Source: Chitinophaga jiangningensis (GTDB lineage: Bacteria > Bacteroidota > Bacteroidia > Chitinophagales > Chitinophagaceae). From it: a stretch of DNA of 64,000 nt. Under the pieces are notes generated by a model. That model was not told the DNA's origin, searched no databases, and was given only the letters and a program-made list of their open reading frames with translations. The stretch covers positions 992,001 to 1,056,000 of the forward strand of contig NZ_FRBL01000001.1 of the NCBI RefSeq assembly GCF_900142605.1. Reading direction: 5' to 3'. Numbering within the stretch: the stretch's first letter is position 1; each line of letters opens with the position of its first letter. Below are positions 17,894 through 27,305 of this stretch, piece after piece. A program made the position numbers and the translations under genes.

Positions 17894-17998
17894 TCAACAA
17901 CCTTTTATAAGCTACAAACCTACCTAAATATTCAGAAATTTCCGGCTTTTAGGTATTTCTGGCAGTTTTACCGAAGTTTGCCACTCATGTAATACCAA

Positions 17999-18030
17999 TT
18001 GTGATACTTGGTACCTTTTCTATAACTTTA
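17999..18030 (+). promoter_or_regulatory. Promoter of the M13 peptidase gene
   Basis: TTG (17999-18001), 21 nt, then TAACTTTA (18023-18030) is one base from the Bacteroidota -33/-7 consensus. It lies 19 nt before the ATG. Confidence 0.45.
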
Positions 18031-18049
18031 AGTAAAACCTGATTATAAT

Positions 18050-20107
18050 ATGAGTAAAACTAATGCGGTAAAGCTACCGTTACTCGCTGCAATGGTGACA
18101 TTTGCAGCTTGTAACTCAGGCAGTTCCACGCAATCCACTGGTGCCGACACAACTAAGGTACCTGCCTTCAACCTCGCGGATATCGACAGCTCCGTAAAAG
18201 CCTGTGACGATTTCGACAACTTCGTAAACGGCAATTGGAAGAAAAACAACCCTGTACCTTCTACAGAAAGCCGTTGGGGCGCTTTTAACATCCTCGACAA
18301 AGAAAACAAGGAAGTACGCCTCAAAGGTATCATCGCCGAAATCAGTGCTAAAACTGATCTCAAAAAAGGAACCGAAGAACAGCAGATCGCTGACTACTAT
18401 GCTTCCTACCTCGACACCGCTACCATCGAAAAACGCGGGATCTCCCCATTACAACCTTACCTTGACAAAATTGAGGGTATCAAAACTCTTGCCGACTGGT
18501 CGGCAGTAAATGGTGAGCTGGGTAAAATCGGCGTTTCCACCTTCACCGGCTTCTATGTTGAGGCTGATGCCAAAAACAGCAAAATGAACGTGCTGTATCA
18601 GGGCCAGGACGGTTTGTCGCTGGGCGAAAAAAGCTATTACGAAAGACAGGATTCTGCCACTAAAAACGTACGCGCCGAATTCGAAGCACACGTAAACAAA
18701 ATGTTCTCCCTGGCCGGCTTCAAAGAGGCAACCCCAGGTAAAACTATCCTTGACTTCGAAACCAAACTGGCAAAAATACAGCTCTCCAACGTGGACCTGC
18801 GTGACCCGGTGGCAACCTACAACCGCGCAGCCTTCGGCGAACTGAAAGCCCTGGCGCCTGATTTCGATTGGGATGGCTTCACCGGCAAACAGGATATCAA
18901 AACCGATACCCTCGTTATCCAGAACAAAGCGTACCTCACCAACGCTGGCAAACTGCTGAAAGCAACCCCGCTGGATGTACTGAAAACCTATACCAAATGG
19001 CAACTGCTGACTCGCTTCGCGGGCTACCTGCCTAAAGATTTCGATGCCGAAAACTTCCACTTCTTCGGTACCGTTCTTACCGGTAAAAAAGCACAGAAAA
19101 CCCGTCCTGAACGCGCTATCCGCTCTACAGACGCTACTTTGGGCATGCCGCTGGGAAAACTCTTCGCAGCTAAATACTTCCCTGAAAGCTCTAAGAAGAA
19201 AGTTTCCGAAATGATCGAAAACGTGCGTAAAGTATATGGCGAAAGAATCGATAAACTCACCTGGATGAGCGATTCAACCAAAGCAATGGCACATAAAAAA
19301 CTGGCTTCCTTTACCTACAAAATCGGCTACCCTGATAAATGGAAAGACTATTCCACTATCGTAGTTGAAAAGGATAAACTGGTAGAGAACGCCATCAGCG
19401 CAATGAACTACCAGCACAAAGAAGCAGTAGCTAAAATCGGTAAACCGGTTGATAAGTCTGAATGGGGTATGACACCTCAAACAGTGAATGCCTACTACAA
19501 CCCACTCAACAACGAAGTGGTGTTCCCTGCAGGTATCCTCCAGCCTCCGTTCTACAATGCCAATGCTGACGATGCGATCAACTACGGTGGTATCATCGCC
19601 GTAATCGGCCACGAGTTTACCCACGGTTTCGATGACCAGGGTTCTCAATTTGATGCAGATGGTAACCTGAAAAACTGGTGGACTGCTTCAGATCGTACCA
19701 ATTTCGATAAACTGGCGAAAAGCTATATCGATTACTTCAGCAGCATCCAGGTACTGCCTGGCTTCAACATCAACGGTGGCCTCACTATCGGTGAAAACAT
19801 CGCGGATCTGGGTGGTTTAACCCTTGCTTACCATGCACTGGAAAAATCCTTCGAAGGTAAAGAACAACCTAAGCCAATTGATGGCTACACCTGGCAGCAG
19901 CGCTTCTTCCTCGGATGGGCACAGGTATGGCACGGTAACATTACCGACGCCGCCCTGCGCAACCAGGTACAAACAGATCCGCACTCTCCTGCAAGATGGC
20001 GCATCAACGGTCCGCTGCCTCACCTGGTTGAATTCCAGCAGGCATGGGCTTGTACTGATTCCAGTAAAATGGTATTGCCTGCAGCAAAACGTGTTGTAAT
20101 CTGGTAA
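18050..20107 (+). CDS. pepO: M13-family zinc metallopeptidase (PepO/neprilysin-like) lipoprotein
   Basis: The 685-residue protein has a lipoprotein signal (cysteine in TFAAC, about residue 22), an M13 N-terminal helical domain and the catalytic domain. HEFTH (521-525) supplies two zinc ligands and the catalytic Glu, and ENIAD (582-586) supplies the third ligand and conserved Asp. The final CW-type ending of animal M13 enzymes is replaced by VVIW. Such enzymes cleave oligopeptides in the periplasm or at the surface. It has its own promoter and terminator. Confidence 0.94.
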   Translation: MSKTNAVKLPLLAAMVTFAACNSGSSTQSTGADTTKVPAFNLADIDSSVKACDDFDNFVNGNWKKNNPVPSTESRWGAFNILDKENKEVRLKGIIAEISAKTDLKKGTEEQQIADYYASYLDTATIEKRGISPLQPYLDKIEGIKTLADWSAVNGELGKIGVSTFTGFYVEADAKNSKMNVLYQGQDGLSLGEKSYYERQDSATKNVRAEFEAHVNKMFSLAGFKEATPGKTILDFETKLAKIQLSNVDLRDPVATYNRAAFGELKALAPDFDWDGFTGKQDIKTDTLVIQNKAYLTNAGKLLKATPLDVLKTYTKWQLLTRFAGYLPKDFDAENFHFFGTVLTGKKAQKTRPERAIRSTDATLGMPLGKLFAAKYFPESSKKKVSEMIENVRKVYGERIDKLTWMSDSTKAMAHKKLASFTYKIGYPDKWKDYSTIVVEKDKLVENAISAMNYQHKEAVAKIGKPVDKSEWGMTPQTVNAYYNPLNNEVVFPAGILQPPFYNANADDAINYGGIIAVIGHEFTHGFDDQGSQFDADGNLKNWWTASDRTNFDKLAKSYIDYFSSIQVLPGFNINGGLTIGENIADLGGLTLAYHALEKSFEGKEQPKPIDGYTWQQRFFLGWAQVWHGNITDAALRNQVQTDPHSPARWRINGPLPHLVEFQQAWACTDSSKMVLPAAKRVVIW

Positions 20108-20140
20108 TAACAATAGATTCCTCCCGTTCCGGGAAATAGT

Positions 20141-20189
20141 AATTGGAGAATCATGGGCCCTAATATCTCCCGTGATTCTCCAATTTTTT
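20141..20189 (+). terminator. Terminator after the M13 peptidase gene
   Basis: A long stem (AATTGGAGAATCA at 20141-20153 with its complement ending at 20184) runs into a T-run to 20189. Confidence 0.85.
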
Positions 20190-20225
20190 AATACTCCGTA
20201 ACTTCGATAGAAAATAAGAACGAAA

Positions 20226-20501
20226 ATGAAATATGTACTCGTAGCAGCTGCCCTCTTCATGATGTCATGTGCGCAGCAGTCAAAACCAGCGGAAACCACC
20301 GGCACAGCCACCGCTGAACCCGCAGCCACCACTGCTGCCGTAACCGATAAACTGCCTGATCCTGTATGCGAAATGCCTTATGACACCAGCTACCAGGAAT
20401 GGACCGTTTATAAAACCGATACCCTGCACTTCTGCTCTTCTACCTGCAAGGAAGTTTTCCTGAAAGCACCGGATAAATACATGGCCAAACTCGGCAAATA
20501 A
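20226..20501 (+). CDS. YHS-domain lipoprotein
   Basis: The 91-residue protein has a lipoprotein signal (cysteine in MMSC), an alanine/threonine-rich linker (about 18-40) and a YHS domain (about 43-90): DPVCEMPYD, then LHFCSSTCKEVF and PDKYM. YHS domains are cysteine-based metal-binding modules found in metal transport proteins. Here the cysteines are DPVC and FCSSTC. A periplasmic or surface metal-binding role is inference. Confidence 0.82.
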   Translation: MKYVLVAAALFMMSCAQQSKPAETTGTATAEPAATTAAVTDKLPDPVCEMPYDTSYQEWTVYKTDTLHFCSSTCKEVFLKAPDKYMAKLGK

Positions 20502-20511
20502 TCACCTAAAT

Positions 20512-20541
20512 AAAAAACCCGTCCCGGAAAACCGGGACGGG
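20512..20541 (-). terminator. Terminator for the minus-strand beta-helix lipoprotein transcript
   Basis: A 10-bp stem CCCGTCCCGG/CCGGGACGGG with an AAAA loop (20518-20541) is flanked by AAAAAA on its left, which is a T-run on the minus strand. It lies 67 bp past the stop of the 20608-21984 gene and may also help end the YHS transcript. Confidence 0.8.
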
Positions 20542-20607
20542 GGATTAAATTGTAAATACAGCTTATAAAATCAACGTTTAAGCTAAAGAGTTATATAGTC
20601 GTTACTA

Positions 20608-21984
20608 TTATTTTACGATTCTGTTCCAGGAAACCCACTTCGCTTTAGTCCAGTCATTAGCAGGATCCACTGCACCACGGTAAGCTACTTTGTCAAAGAA
20701 TGCATCGTTCAGAGAACCATCAAACTTAGCACCTGTTAACGCAGGAGAACCGGTTTGTGGTGTCAGATCCGGATTGGCATTGTTGGTAGGATCTTTCAGT
20801 TTCAGATCAGCCAGGTTAGCTGCACCAAAGATGGTAGAAGCATCACGGCCAGTAACCAGCAAAGTCAGTGCAGCAGCATTTACCACCCCACCATTTGCAA
20901 ACAGGGAGATGCTTTCAGTACCCGCACCCTGCAGCAGGGAATTAGCAAATTTGCTGTCACCGGCAGTGTAGAAGTCGATACCTACCTGATCATCGATACG
21001 CAGTGCAGCCAGGTAAGAGTTAGCTACGATAGAGTTACCGAGTACAAATTTAGAACCTCTTCTCCAACGCATACCATAACCATAATCTTTACTTACGGAA
21101 GTACCAACGCCAGGGCCCATGGCGGTAAAGTTAGACAGTACAGGCGCAGTGATTGGGGTGGTAGTAATAGGTTTGGTATTAGGGTTGGTGTTATCCACTT
21201 CAAAGTTGTTGGACACATCACCACCGGTTTTAGTATCGGTGAAAGAAGGCTGTTTGATAGAAACAGCATACTGGATTTTACCTCTGTAACCATCATCAAA
21301 ATCGAAATCATCATCTGCGTTATTGTAAGCGATAATGTATTTCAGGTTTGCCGTACCACCGAAAATTTCCAGCGCATCATCCAGGCCATTCAGGATCTGA
21401 ATGTGGTGGAGGGTAGTACCGCTACCAACACCATACAGCGTGAGACCATTGATCTCATCATTTGGCGCTACTGCTTTACCACCGTATTCGATACGGGTGT
21501 AAGTCAGGCTACCAGAGTTATCCGTATCATCCGTACCACCAAACAGGGTATGTGCAGCATCTACACCACCTTCCAGTTTAGAGTGGTTACCGTTACCAGT
21601 AGCGTTACCCACCAGGATTACACCACCCAGGTCGCCAGGCTTAGCGTCAGCATGACCGGAAGTGAAAACGATTGGGTTATCAGTAGTACCATTTGCGTCG
21701 ATTTTCGCGCCTTTGTACACTAACAGCACACCAGCAGAATCACGGTAAGAGATAATTTTAGTACCAGCTTCGATTGTCAGTTTTGCAGGAGCATCTACGT
21801 ATACATATCCACGGAGTACATATACTTTGTTTTTAGACCAGGTAGTGTTAGCAGAAATAGTATTCCTTACCATTACTGTGTCTTTAGACGTTGTTGGCGG
21901 AGGCGTGCTGTTGTTATCATCATTCTTACTGCAGGCAGCGAGTGATGCAGCGGCCATCAGTGCCAGTACATAATTCTTGTTCAT
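20608..21984 (-). CDS. Secreted lipoprotein with probable right-handed beta-helix fold
   Basis: The 458-residue protein has a lipobox (LAAC, cysteine about 19) then a linker with NNSTPPP. The body has repeated short beta-turn units (KLTIEAGTKI, GGVILVGNA, LTYTRIEYGG, LHHIQILNGLDDALEIFGG) as in parallel beta-helix proteins. An acidic stretch NADDDFDFDDGYRGK may bind calcium. It follows a TonB receptor gene by 17 bp, the position SusD occupies in other loci, so it is probably that receptor's surface partner. Substrate unknown; similar proteins are usually annotated as hypothetical. Confidence 0.75.
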   Translation of the reverse strand: MNKNYVLALMAAASLAACSKNDDNNSTPPPTTSKDTVMVRNTISANTTWSKNKVYVLRGYVYVDAPAKLTIEAGTKIISYRDSAGVLLVYKGAKIDANGTTDNPIVFTSGHADAKPGDLGGVILVGNATGNGNHSKLEGGVDAAHTLFGGTDDTDNSGSLTYTRIEYGGKAVAPNDEINGLTLYGVGSGTTLHHIQILNGLDDALEIFGGTANLKYIIAYNNADDDFDFDDGYRGKIQYAVSIKQPSFTDTKTGGDVSNNFEVDNTNPNTKPITTTPITAPVLSNFTAMGPGVGTSVSKDYGYGMRWRRGSKFVLGNSIVANSYLAALRIDDQVGIDFYTAGDSKFANSLLQGAGTESISLFANGGVVNAAALTLLVTGRDASTIFGAANLADLKLKDPTNNANPDLTPQTGSPALTGAKFDGSLNDAFFDKVAYRGAVDPANDWTKAKWVSWNRIVK

Positions 21985-22001
21985 GTTGTGTGCAGATTTA
22001 A

Positions 22002-24809
22002 TTATTTTTTGGAAAGAAAATTATATCTGAATGAAAGGGTGAAAGTGGTACCTGGTTTCACGGAATTCACAATGTAATCGTGTCCTGCCTGGTAAGCAGT
22101 TTTATCACTGCCGGGGAACTTATAATACCATGCAATCGGCTGTGCCAGGATATCGCTGATATTTAACCTGAATTCACCTGCTTTATGAAATACTTTCTTG
22201 CTGATCTGGAAGTCAATAATATCTCTCGGGCGCTCGTAAGTATCCAGTCCATCAGCAGTACCTCTGAACCGGAGGCGCTGGCCAATTCTGTTATACAGGA
22301 GGTTTAGGGAGAAGTCATTGTCCGCCGGGGCATAAGTCAATCCGCCATTGATCAGGTAAGGCGATTGTCCCTGTAACGGCGTTTTCTTACCGTCGCTGCC
22401 GGCTGGCAGATCTACATTGGAATTGATGTAGGCCGCATTCGCATAGAATACGAGGTTATCAAATATGGATGAAGAAGAAATAAAGTTTAAACGCTTGCGG
22501 AATTCCAGTTCAGCACCGATATCTGTAGCGCTTGGTGCGTTATTGTAGGATAGGATGCTGTTACCATCGTTGGTTTGTTCGATCGGATTTTTGAAGTGTT
22601 TATAGAACACAGATGCAGAGAGGATTTCGCCTGCGCCCGGGAACATTTCCCATCTCAGATCCAGGTTATTAGCCAGGGCTCGTTGCAGGTTCTTATTACC
22701 TTCAATCAGGTATTCGTTATCAAAATCATAGTAACGGAACATAGCCAGCTCACGAAATTCAGGGCGGTTCACCGTTTGCGAGTAGGAGAAGCGAAGGTTG
22801 GATTGCTCGTTCAGTGCATAGGTGGCATTCAACGAAGGCAATACATCCACATTGCTGTAGTGCTGCTTTGGTTCGCCGGCAGTAGTCAGTTCCTGTGTAT
22901 AGGATTCTACTCTTGCACCCCATACCAGTCGCAGTGCATCCGCGAGTTTATTATCCAGCATCAGGTAGCCGCCTGTGAGATCGCCGGTACCTTTATAGTC
23001 TTTATTATTCAGGTCGATTTTCGCCAGCAGTATTTTGTATCGGTCGATATTTTCGTTAGTGAAAATCTGGTCAACAGTCAGGCCTTTATCCAGTGCAATA
23101 TTGGTATTAGACACAGCAGAAGCGTACCCCAATGCAACGGCAGAAAAATCGCGGCTTCTGTAGACTTTTGTACCACCGAACTTAAATTTCTGCGATTGTC
23201 CAAACAGCTCAAATGGTAAGGCAATGTTCAGGTTAGCACTGTAGATATTCTCGGTCAACTTGGTGTATACGCGACCGGCTTCGCGGATGTTAGGGTTGTT
23301 TTCGTTTGACAGTGTTAAGGTATAGAAGTTATCCCCTGCGTACTGTTTGAAAGAGAGGATACGCTGGTCAGGCTGGTTTCTGGCAGCACGGCCATAAGCG
23401 ATATTCCAGTCCACATTCCATTTTCTGTTACCCAGCACATGTGTACCTTCTACGGTGGAATTGTACAGGCTGTTCTGCGTCATTTCAGCGTTATAGCTGA
23501 TACGTGGCTGACCTGCATTGTTATCATATTGCAGTCCTGCACGATTGGTGAATATGTTGTTAAAATCGTTGTTAAAGAAGTTCTTGAACGCAATTTTGTT
23601 GTTTCCAAAATTGTAAGCGAGGTTCAGTACAGCACCCAGGTTATTGGCTTGGGTATAGGAATAATCTTTATAATCAAAAAGGTGTTCTGTCACGTTTTGC
23701 TCGCTACGCTCGCGGTAGATGCGGCGCAGGCTGTTACTATAGTTTAGGGAGAAGATATAGCCGAAACGGTTATTGCCTTTTGTGTGCCAACTGTTTCCGT
23801 TGGCCAGCTGCACGCCGAAAGGAGGACGGCTTTTGCCTTGCAGGTCGCCGCTGCTATAGCTGTTAGGAAACTGTTTGGCGATAGCAATTTTATCCGCATC
23901 AGGCAGCAGGCTGTAATTACCTTTAGCAGCATTTTTATAAGCATCTGGTAATTTTCTTGAGCCGTCGTCAAAACCTAACCAATCTGTTTTTCCTTTTGGT
24001 GGAGTCGTATAAAAATCTTTGAAAGTAGTTTGTGTATTGTAACCAGTGCTCAGCTGTAAATCCAGAAAAGCCTGATCAGGAAAGTCTTTGGTGGATACTT
24101 TCACTGCACCGCCGGCAAAGTCAGCTGGCAGGTCAGGAGAAGCCGTTTTAAAGATGGTGATATTATCAATCAGGTTCGAAGGGATGATATCAAAGGAGAA
24201 GGCCTTTTTATCCGGTTCCGTGCTCGGCATCACGGCGTTGTTCATGAGGGTGGTATTATATCTCTCACTTAAACCCCGTACTACTACAAACTTATTATCC
24301 TGTATGCTGGTACCACTTACACGCTTCAGTACTTCACCGGTGTTTTTATCAGGTGATTTGCGGATCAGGTCAGCAGAGATACCATCAGATACCACCGCAT
24401 TATTTTTTTGTGCAGCGTAGAGCGCATTAATGGTTTCCTGTTTATAGGAGCCTTTGATCACTACTTCTTTCAGGTCTTTGGAGGCTGCTACTTCCAGGAT
24501 TACATCCAGGCTGGCAGCGTGATTATCATTTACTTTTACTTCGCTGATGGACTTCGTTTGATAGCCCATATATTTGAAGTCGATAGTATAGGTACCGGAG
24601 GTAACAGCCAGCGCATAGCGGCCTTCTACGTCGGTAACAGTACCCTGGGATGTTCCCTGTACTATAATGGTAACGCCTGGAATGGCTTCACCGGTTTTTT
24701 TGTCGGTAACTTTTCCGGTCACTTTTCCCGGTCCTGTGGCTAAGGCTGATAGTGAAAGGAGACATATTACTATCAGTGTAAAAAACGGTACAGAATAAAT
24801 TCGTTGCAC
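22002..24809 (-). CDS. TonB-dependent receptor with carboxypeptidase-like domain
   Basis: The 935-residue protein has a signal peptide (about 1-24), a carboxypeptidase-regulatory-like beta-sandwich (about 28-115), a plug (about 120-245, with NTGEVLKRVSGTSIQDN and VVVRGLSERYN) and a TonB-type beta-barrel ending in FTLSFRYNFLSKK. Unlike the SusC protein it lacks an STN domain, so it should not signal to a FecR protein. It is cotranscribed with the beta-helix lipoprotein. Its ligand cannot be told from the sequence. Confidence 0.92.
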   Translation of the reverse strand: MQRIYSVPFFTLIVICLLSLSALATGPGKVTGKVTDKKTGEAIPGVTIIVQGTSQGTVTDVEGRYALAVTSGTYTIDFKYMGYQTKSISEVKVNDNHAASLDVILEVAASKDLKEVVIKGSYKQETINALYAAQKNNAVVSDGISADLIRKSPDKNTGEVLKRVSGTSIQDNKFVVVRGLSERYNTTLMNNAVMPSTEPDKKAFSFDIIPSNLIDNITIFKTASPDLPADFAGGAVKVSTKDFPDQAFLDLQLSTGYNTQTTFKDFYTTPPKGKTDWLGFDDGSRKLPDAYKNAAKGNYSLLPDADKIAIAKQFPNSYSSGDLQGKSRPPFGVQLANGNSWHTKGNNRFGYIFSLNYSNSLRRIYRERSEQNVTEHLFDYKDYSYTQANNLGAVLNLAYNFGNNKIAFKNFFNNDFNNIFTNRAGLQYDNNAGQPRISYNAEMTQNSLYNSTVEGTHVLGNRKWNVDWNIAYGRAARNQPDQRILSFKQYAGDNFYTLTLSNENNPNIREAGRVYTKLTENIYSANLNIALPFELFGQSQKFKFGGTKVYRSRDFSAVALGYASAVSNTNIALDKGLTVDQIFTNENIDRYKILLAKIDLNNKDYKGTGDLTGGYLMLDNKLADALRLVWGARVESYTQELTTAGEPKQHYSNVDVLPSLNATYALNEQSNLRFSYSQTVNRPEFRELAMFRYYDFDNEYLIEGNKNLQRALANNLDLRWEMFPGAGEILSASVFYKHFKNPIEQTNDGNSILSYNNAPSATDIGAELEFRKRLNFISSSSIFDNLVFYANAAYINSNVDLPAGSDGKKTPLQGQSPYLINGGLTYAPADNDFSLNLLYNRIGQRLRFRGTADGLDTYERPRDIIDFQISKKVFHKAGEFRLNISDILAQPIAWYYKFPGSDKTAYQAGHDYIVNSVKPGTTFTLSFRYNFLSKK

Positions 24810-24896
24810 GGATGAAGTAATTTATAAGCTATGTATACAGAAACGTTGATTCTAATCTGGTGCTGATCGCATTCTAATTTCTGTTACAAAAGTATT

Positions 24897-24904
24897 TGTC
24901 TGAT
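24897..24904 (-). promoter_or_regulatory. -7 box (TACTTTTG) of the TonB receptor operon
   Basis: It matches TAnnTTTG on the minus strand about 88 nt before the start. No clear -33 box. Confidence 0.35.
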
Positions 24905-24972
24905 ATTAACAGCGTATTAACGGATGGTTATCCTAATATTAAATCGTACTAACTGTATCGGGTATACGAATT

Positions 24973-25051
24973 CCCATTCGCTTTATTACGCGTGCCGCAG
25001 GCACGCGTAATAAAGCGAATGGGTCAGGGCCTGCGGCCCTGACCCATTCGC
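24973..25051. repeat. Shared-arm double hairpin (A-B-B'-A'-C-C'-A)
   Basis: Stem 1 is a perfect 24-bp stem (24973-24996 with 25000-25023, loop GCA). Stem 2 is a perfect 17-bp stem (25015-25031 with 25035-25051, loop TGC). The segment 25015-25023 (GCGAATGGG) belongs to both, so only one full hairpin can form at a time. It lies just past the stop of the 25072-25470 gene. Confidence 0.85.
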
Positions 25052-25071
25052 AAACAAAATGGTAAGGATAC

Positions 25072-25470
25072 TTAAAAAGAAATATTCTGCGAAGGAAACT
25101 GCCTGTTATTCATCAGCATATCCAGTGAAATATCCAGCTGATAATTTTTTTCTTCCTTTTTTGGTTGGGAAGAAGATATCTGAAACAGGTGCTGGCTTTT
25201 ATTGGTAAAAGGTTTATTGTCTTTATTGCACAATTCCAGGGTGAAGTTGAACCGTTCTTCCACTTCTTCTTCAAACTCCCGCAGGCTTAAAGTTTCATCG
25301 ATAGGAAATTCGATCAGGTTTTCTTCATCGAAACCGGCTTCTTTGAGGGTATCAAACGCATTAGCCACAGAATGACGCATATATACTGCTACGTTACAGG
25401 ACAGCAAACGTTGCAGTTGCATTTGCAGGAGGGAAATTGTCATGAGTGGATGTAACTTCAGTACTTTCAT
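25072..25470 (-). CDS. Small protein of unknown function
   Basis: I do not recognise this 132-residue protein. It has no signal peptide or clear membrane helix. The middle part (EEEVEERF) is acidic and two regions are rich in Lys/Asn/Gln. It may be cytoplasmic. A TACTTTTG -7 box lies about 60 nt upstream and a double-hairpin element just downstream, which supports a real monocistronic gene. Confidence 0.6.
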   Translation of the reverse strand: MKVLKLHPLMTISLLQMQLQRLLSCNVAVYMRHSVANAFDTLKEAGFDEENLIEFPIDETLSLREFEEEVEERFNFTLELCNKDNKPFTNKSQHLFQISSSQPKKEEKNYQLDISLDMLMNNRQFPSQNISF

Positions 25471-25529
25471 CTTGATGTATGATCTTTCTGTTCCAAAAGG
25501 TCCAATACGGATACTTGTTTATTTACTGG

Positions 25530-25537
25530 CAAAAGTA
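25530..25537 (-). promoter_or_regulatory. -7 box (TACTTTTG) of the 25072-25470 gene
   Basis: TAnnTTTG match on the minus strand 60 nt before the start; the -33 box is not clear. Confidence 0.35.
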
Positions 25538-25616
25538 GAACCCTACTTTTAATTTAATATTAAGTACCTGTTATGTTTATGTGAAACTTATGACTTTTTA
25601 TAAAATGTGTAAAAAA

Positions 25617-26429
25617 TTAAAAGGCATTGGAAGGGAACACCAGCGGGCGGTCGTCTTCGTCTTCAGGGATGACCACGCGGGACTTGGAAACAGGGTGTTG
25701 GTACAGGTTCCATTGCTGGTTGGCATATTCGAGTGAGGTAAGGCTTTCTACCCAGTCGCCGGAGTTGAGGTAGGTAACGGTTTTATCACCTACCTGCATT
25801 TCTTTAATGAGTGGCTGGTGGATATGTCCACAGCATACTACGTCAATATGTTTATCTGCGGCTATTTCTGCTACAGTTTGTTCGAAGTCGGAAATAAATT
25901 TCACGGCCTGTTTTACCCCCTGTTTTACTTTTTTGGAGAAGGACATCTTCTCTTTGCCAAATTTTTCCAGGGTATTGTTTACGAGGCGATTGAGGATAAT
26001 CAGGAGATCATAGCCCTTTCCTCCCAGCTTAGCCAGCCATTTTGAGTTTTTCATGGTCACGTCGTATACGTCACCATGGAAAAACCAGTGTTTTTTCCCG
26101 TCTATGTCGATGATCAGCTTATCGTCGATTTTGAAGTTGCTGAGCTCAAACCCGGAGTATTTGCGCATGGCTTCGTCATGGTTACCGGTGAGGTATACCA
26201 CCTGGGTGCCTTTGCCGATCATTTTAAGGATGCGGCGGATTACCTTGGTATGGGACTTAGGGAAGTAGCGTTTGCTGAACTGCCAGATATCGATAATATC
26301 CCCGTTTAGCACCAGGATCCGCGGATCAATGCTGTCCAGGTACTGTATGAGCTCTTTGGCGTGGCAGCCGTAGATGCCGAGGTGTACATCTGAAATAACG
26401 GCTATATCTAATGGACGCTTGTCTGACAT
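25617..26429 (-). CDS. LpxH-like metallophosphoesterase (UDP-2,3-diacylglucosamine diphosphatase family)
   Basis: The 270-residue calcineurin-like phosphoesterase has all metal motifs: SDVHLG (D14, H16), NGDIID (D44), GNHDE (N83, H84), FHGD (H118) and CGHIHQP (H201, H203). Its best-known relatives are the LpxH-type enzymes of lipid A synthesis and their larger paralogs. A lysine-rich helical insert (about 155-177) may dock to membrane lipid. Exact substrate is not proven. Divergent from the phosphate-transport operon. Confidence 0.82.
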   Translation of the reverse strand: MSDKRPLDIAVISDVHLGIYGCHAKELIQYLDSIDPRILVLNGDIIDIWQFSKRYFPKSHTKVIRRILKMIGKGTQVVYLTGNHDEAMRKYSGFELSNFKIDDKLIIDIDGKKHWFFHGDVYDVTMKNSKWLAKLGGKGYDLLIILNRLVNNTLEKFGKEKMSFSKKVKQGVKQAVKFISDFEQTVAEIAADKHIDVVCCGHIHQPLIKEMQVGDKTVTYLNSGDWVESLTSLEYANQQWNLYQHPVSKSRVVIPEDEDDRPLVFPSNAF

Positions 26430-26444
26430 TCAATTGCAGGTATG

Positions 26445-26467
26445 AACAAGTTGCCGGGCAGCTTGTT
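26445..26467. repeat. Near-perfect 23-nt inverted repeat before the LpxH-like gene
   Basis: Arms AACAAGTTGCC and GGCAGCTTGTT around a single G (one mismatch), 16 nt before the start. It could be an operator or a 5' leader hairpin. Confidence 0.45.
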
Positions 26468-26557
26468 TTATTAGTTAAATTGACAATGCAAAGGAAAAAT
26501 CGCTATATTACTTTTATATTAATCCAATGTTAAGGAATTATTAATTCCTACAGGAAA

Positions 26558-26589
26558 TTGGCAGTAATGGGATGTGCGGCCTATTTTTG
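26558..26589 (+). promoter_or_regulatory. Promoter of the phosphate-transport operon
   Basis: TTG (26558-26560), 21 nt, then TATTTTTG (26582-26589) is a good Bacteroidota -33/-7 pair. It lies downstream of the longer possible start at 26572, which supports the ATG at 26614. Confidence 0.65.
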
Positions 26590-26613
26590 CGGCAAATTTT
26601 TAAACTCAAACGT

Positions 26614-27264
26614 ATGGGAGGCTTCAACTCTTTTGTAAAATTATTCATGCCGAAAGACCGGGTATTTTATTCTCTTTTTGAAGATGTTGCTTCCAATCTG
26701 GTAGAAATGTCTCAGGTCCTGAACGAGCTGGTAGCTACCACCGACCTGGCAGTAAGGAAAGATAAAGTGCATCTGATCGAGCGCCTGGAGCACAAAAATG
26801 ACGATTACACCCACCGTATATTTGTTGAGCTGGGGCAGAACTTCATCACCCCGTTTGACCGTGAAGATATTCACTACCTGGCTGCTACCCTGGATGATGT
26901 GGCTGACTATATCCATGGTTCTGCCAAAAGAATGGATATTTATAAAGTTCATAATATAAATGACAGCATCCGCAAGCTGGCTGAACTGATCCACCTGGGT
27001 GTTCTGGAGCTGCACAAAGCTATACACGAGCTCCGCACCATGTCAAACATGCGTATCATCACTGATGCCTGTGTGAAAATCAACAGCCTGGAGAACCATG
27101 CTGATGATATCTATGATATGGCGATTGCCGAATTGTTCGAAACAGAGCAAAACGCAGCTGAACTGATCAAAATGCGTGAGATCTACCAGGCACTGGAAAT
27201 CGCTACTGATAAGTGCGAAGACTGCGCCAATGTGATCGAAACCATTATTATCAAGTACTCTTAA
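26614..27264 (+). CDS. DUF47/PhoU-like accessory protein of Pit phosphate transport
   Basis: The 216-residue all-helical protein of the DUF47 (PhoU-related) family carries the usual metal-cluster residues in EHKNDDYTH and ENHADDIYD. Such proteins are encoded beside Pit transporters and are thought to modulate them. I chose the ATG at 26614 (MGGFNSFVKLFMPKD) because the family starts here and the promoter -7 box lies between it and the longer start. The transporter gene follows 41 bp later. Confidence 0.92.
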   Translation: MGGFNSFVKLFMPKDRVFYSLFEDVASNLVEMSQVLNELVATTDLAVRKDKVHLIERLEHKNDDYTHRIFVELGQNFITPFDREDIHYLAATLDDVADYIHGSAKRMDIYKVHNINDSIRKLAELIHLGVLELHKAIHELRTMSNMRIITDACVKINSLENHADDIYDMAIAELFETEQNAAELIKMREIYQALEIATDKCEDCANVIETIIIKYS

Positions 27265-27305
27265 GGAGTGCCTGCCTGTCCAGAACGTATAATTACGGTA
27301 TCACC

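Noticed and set aside
24810..25071. A cobalamin-type riboswitch before the TonB receptor
   Set aside because: I see none of the conserved cobalamin riboswitch boxes; only a -7 box and the hairpin element are present.
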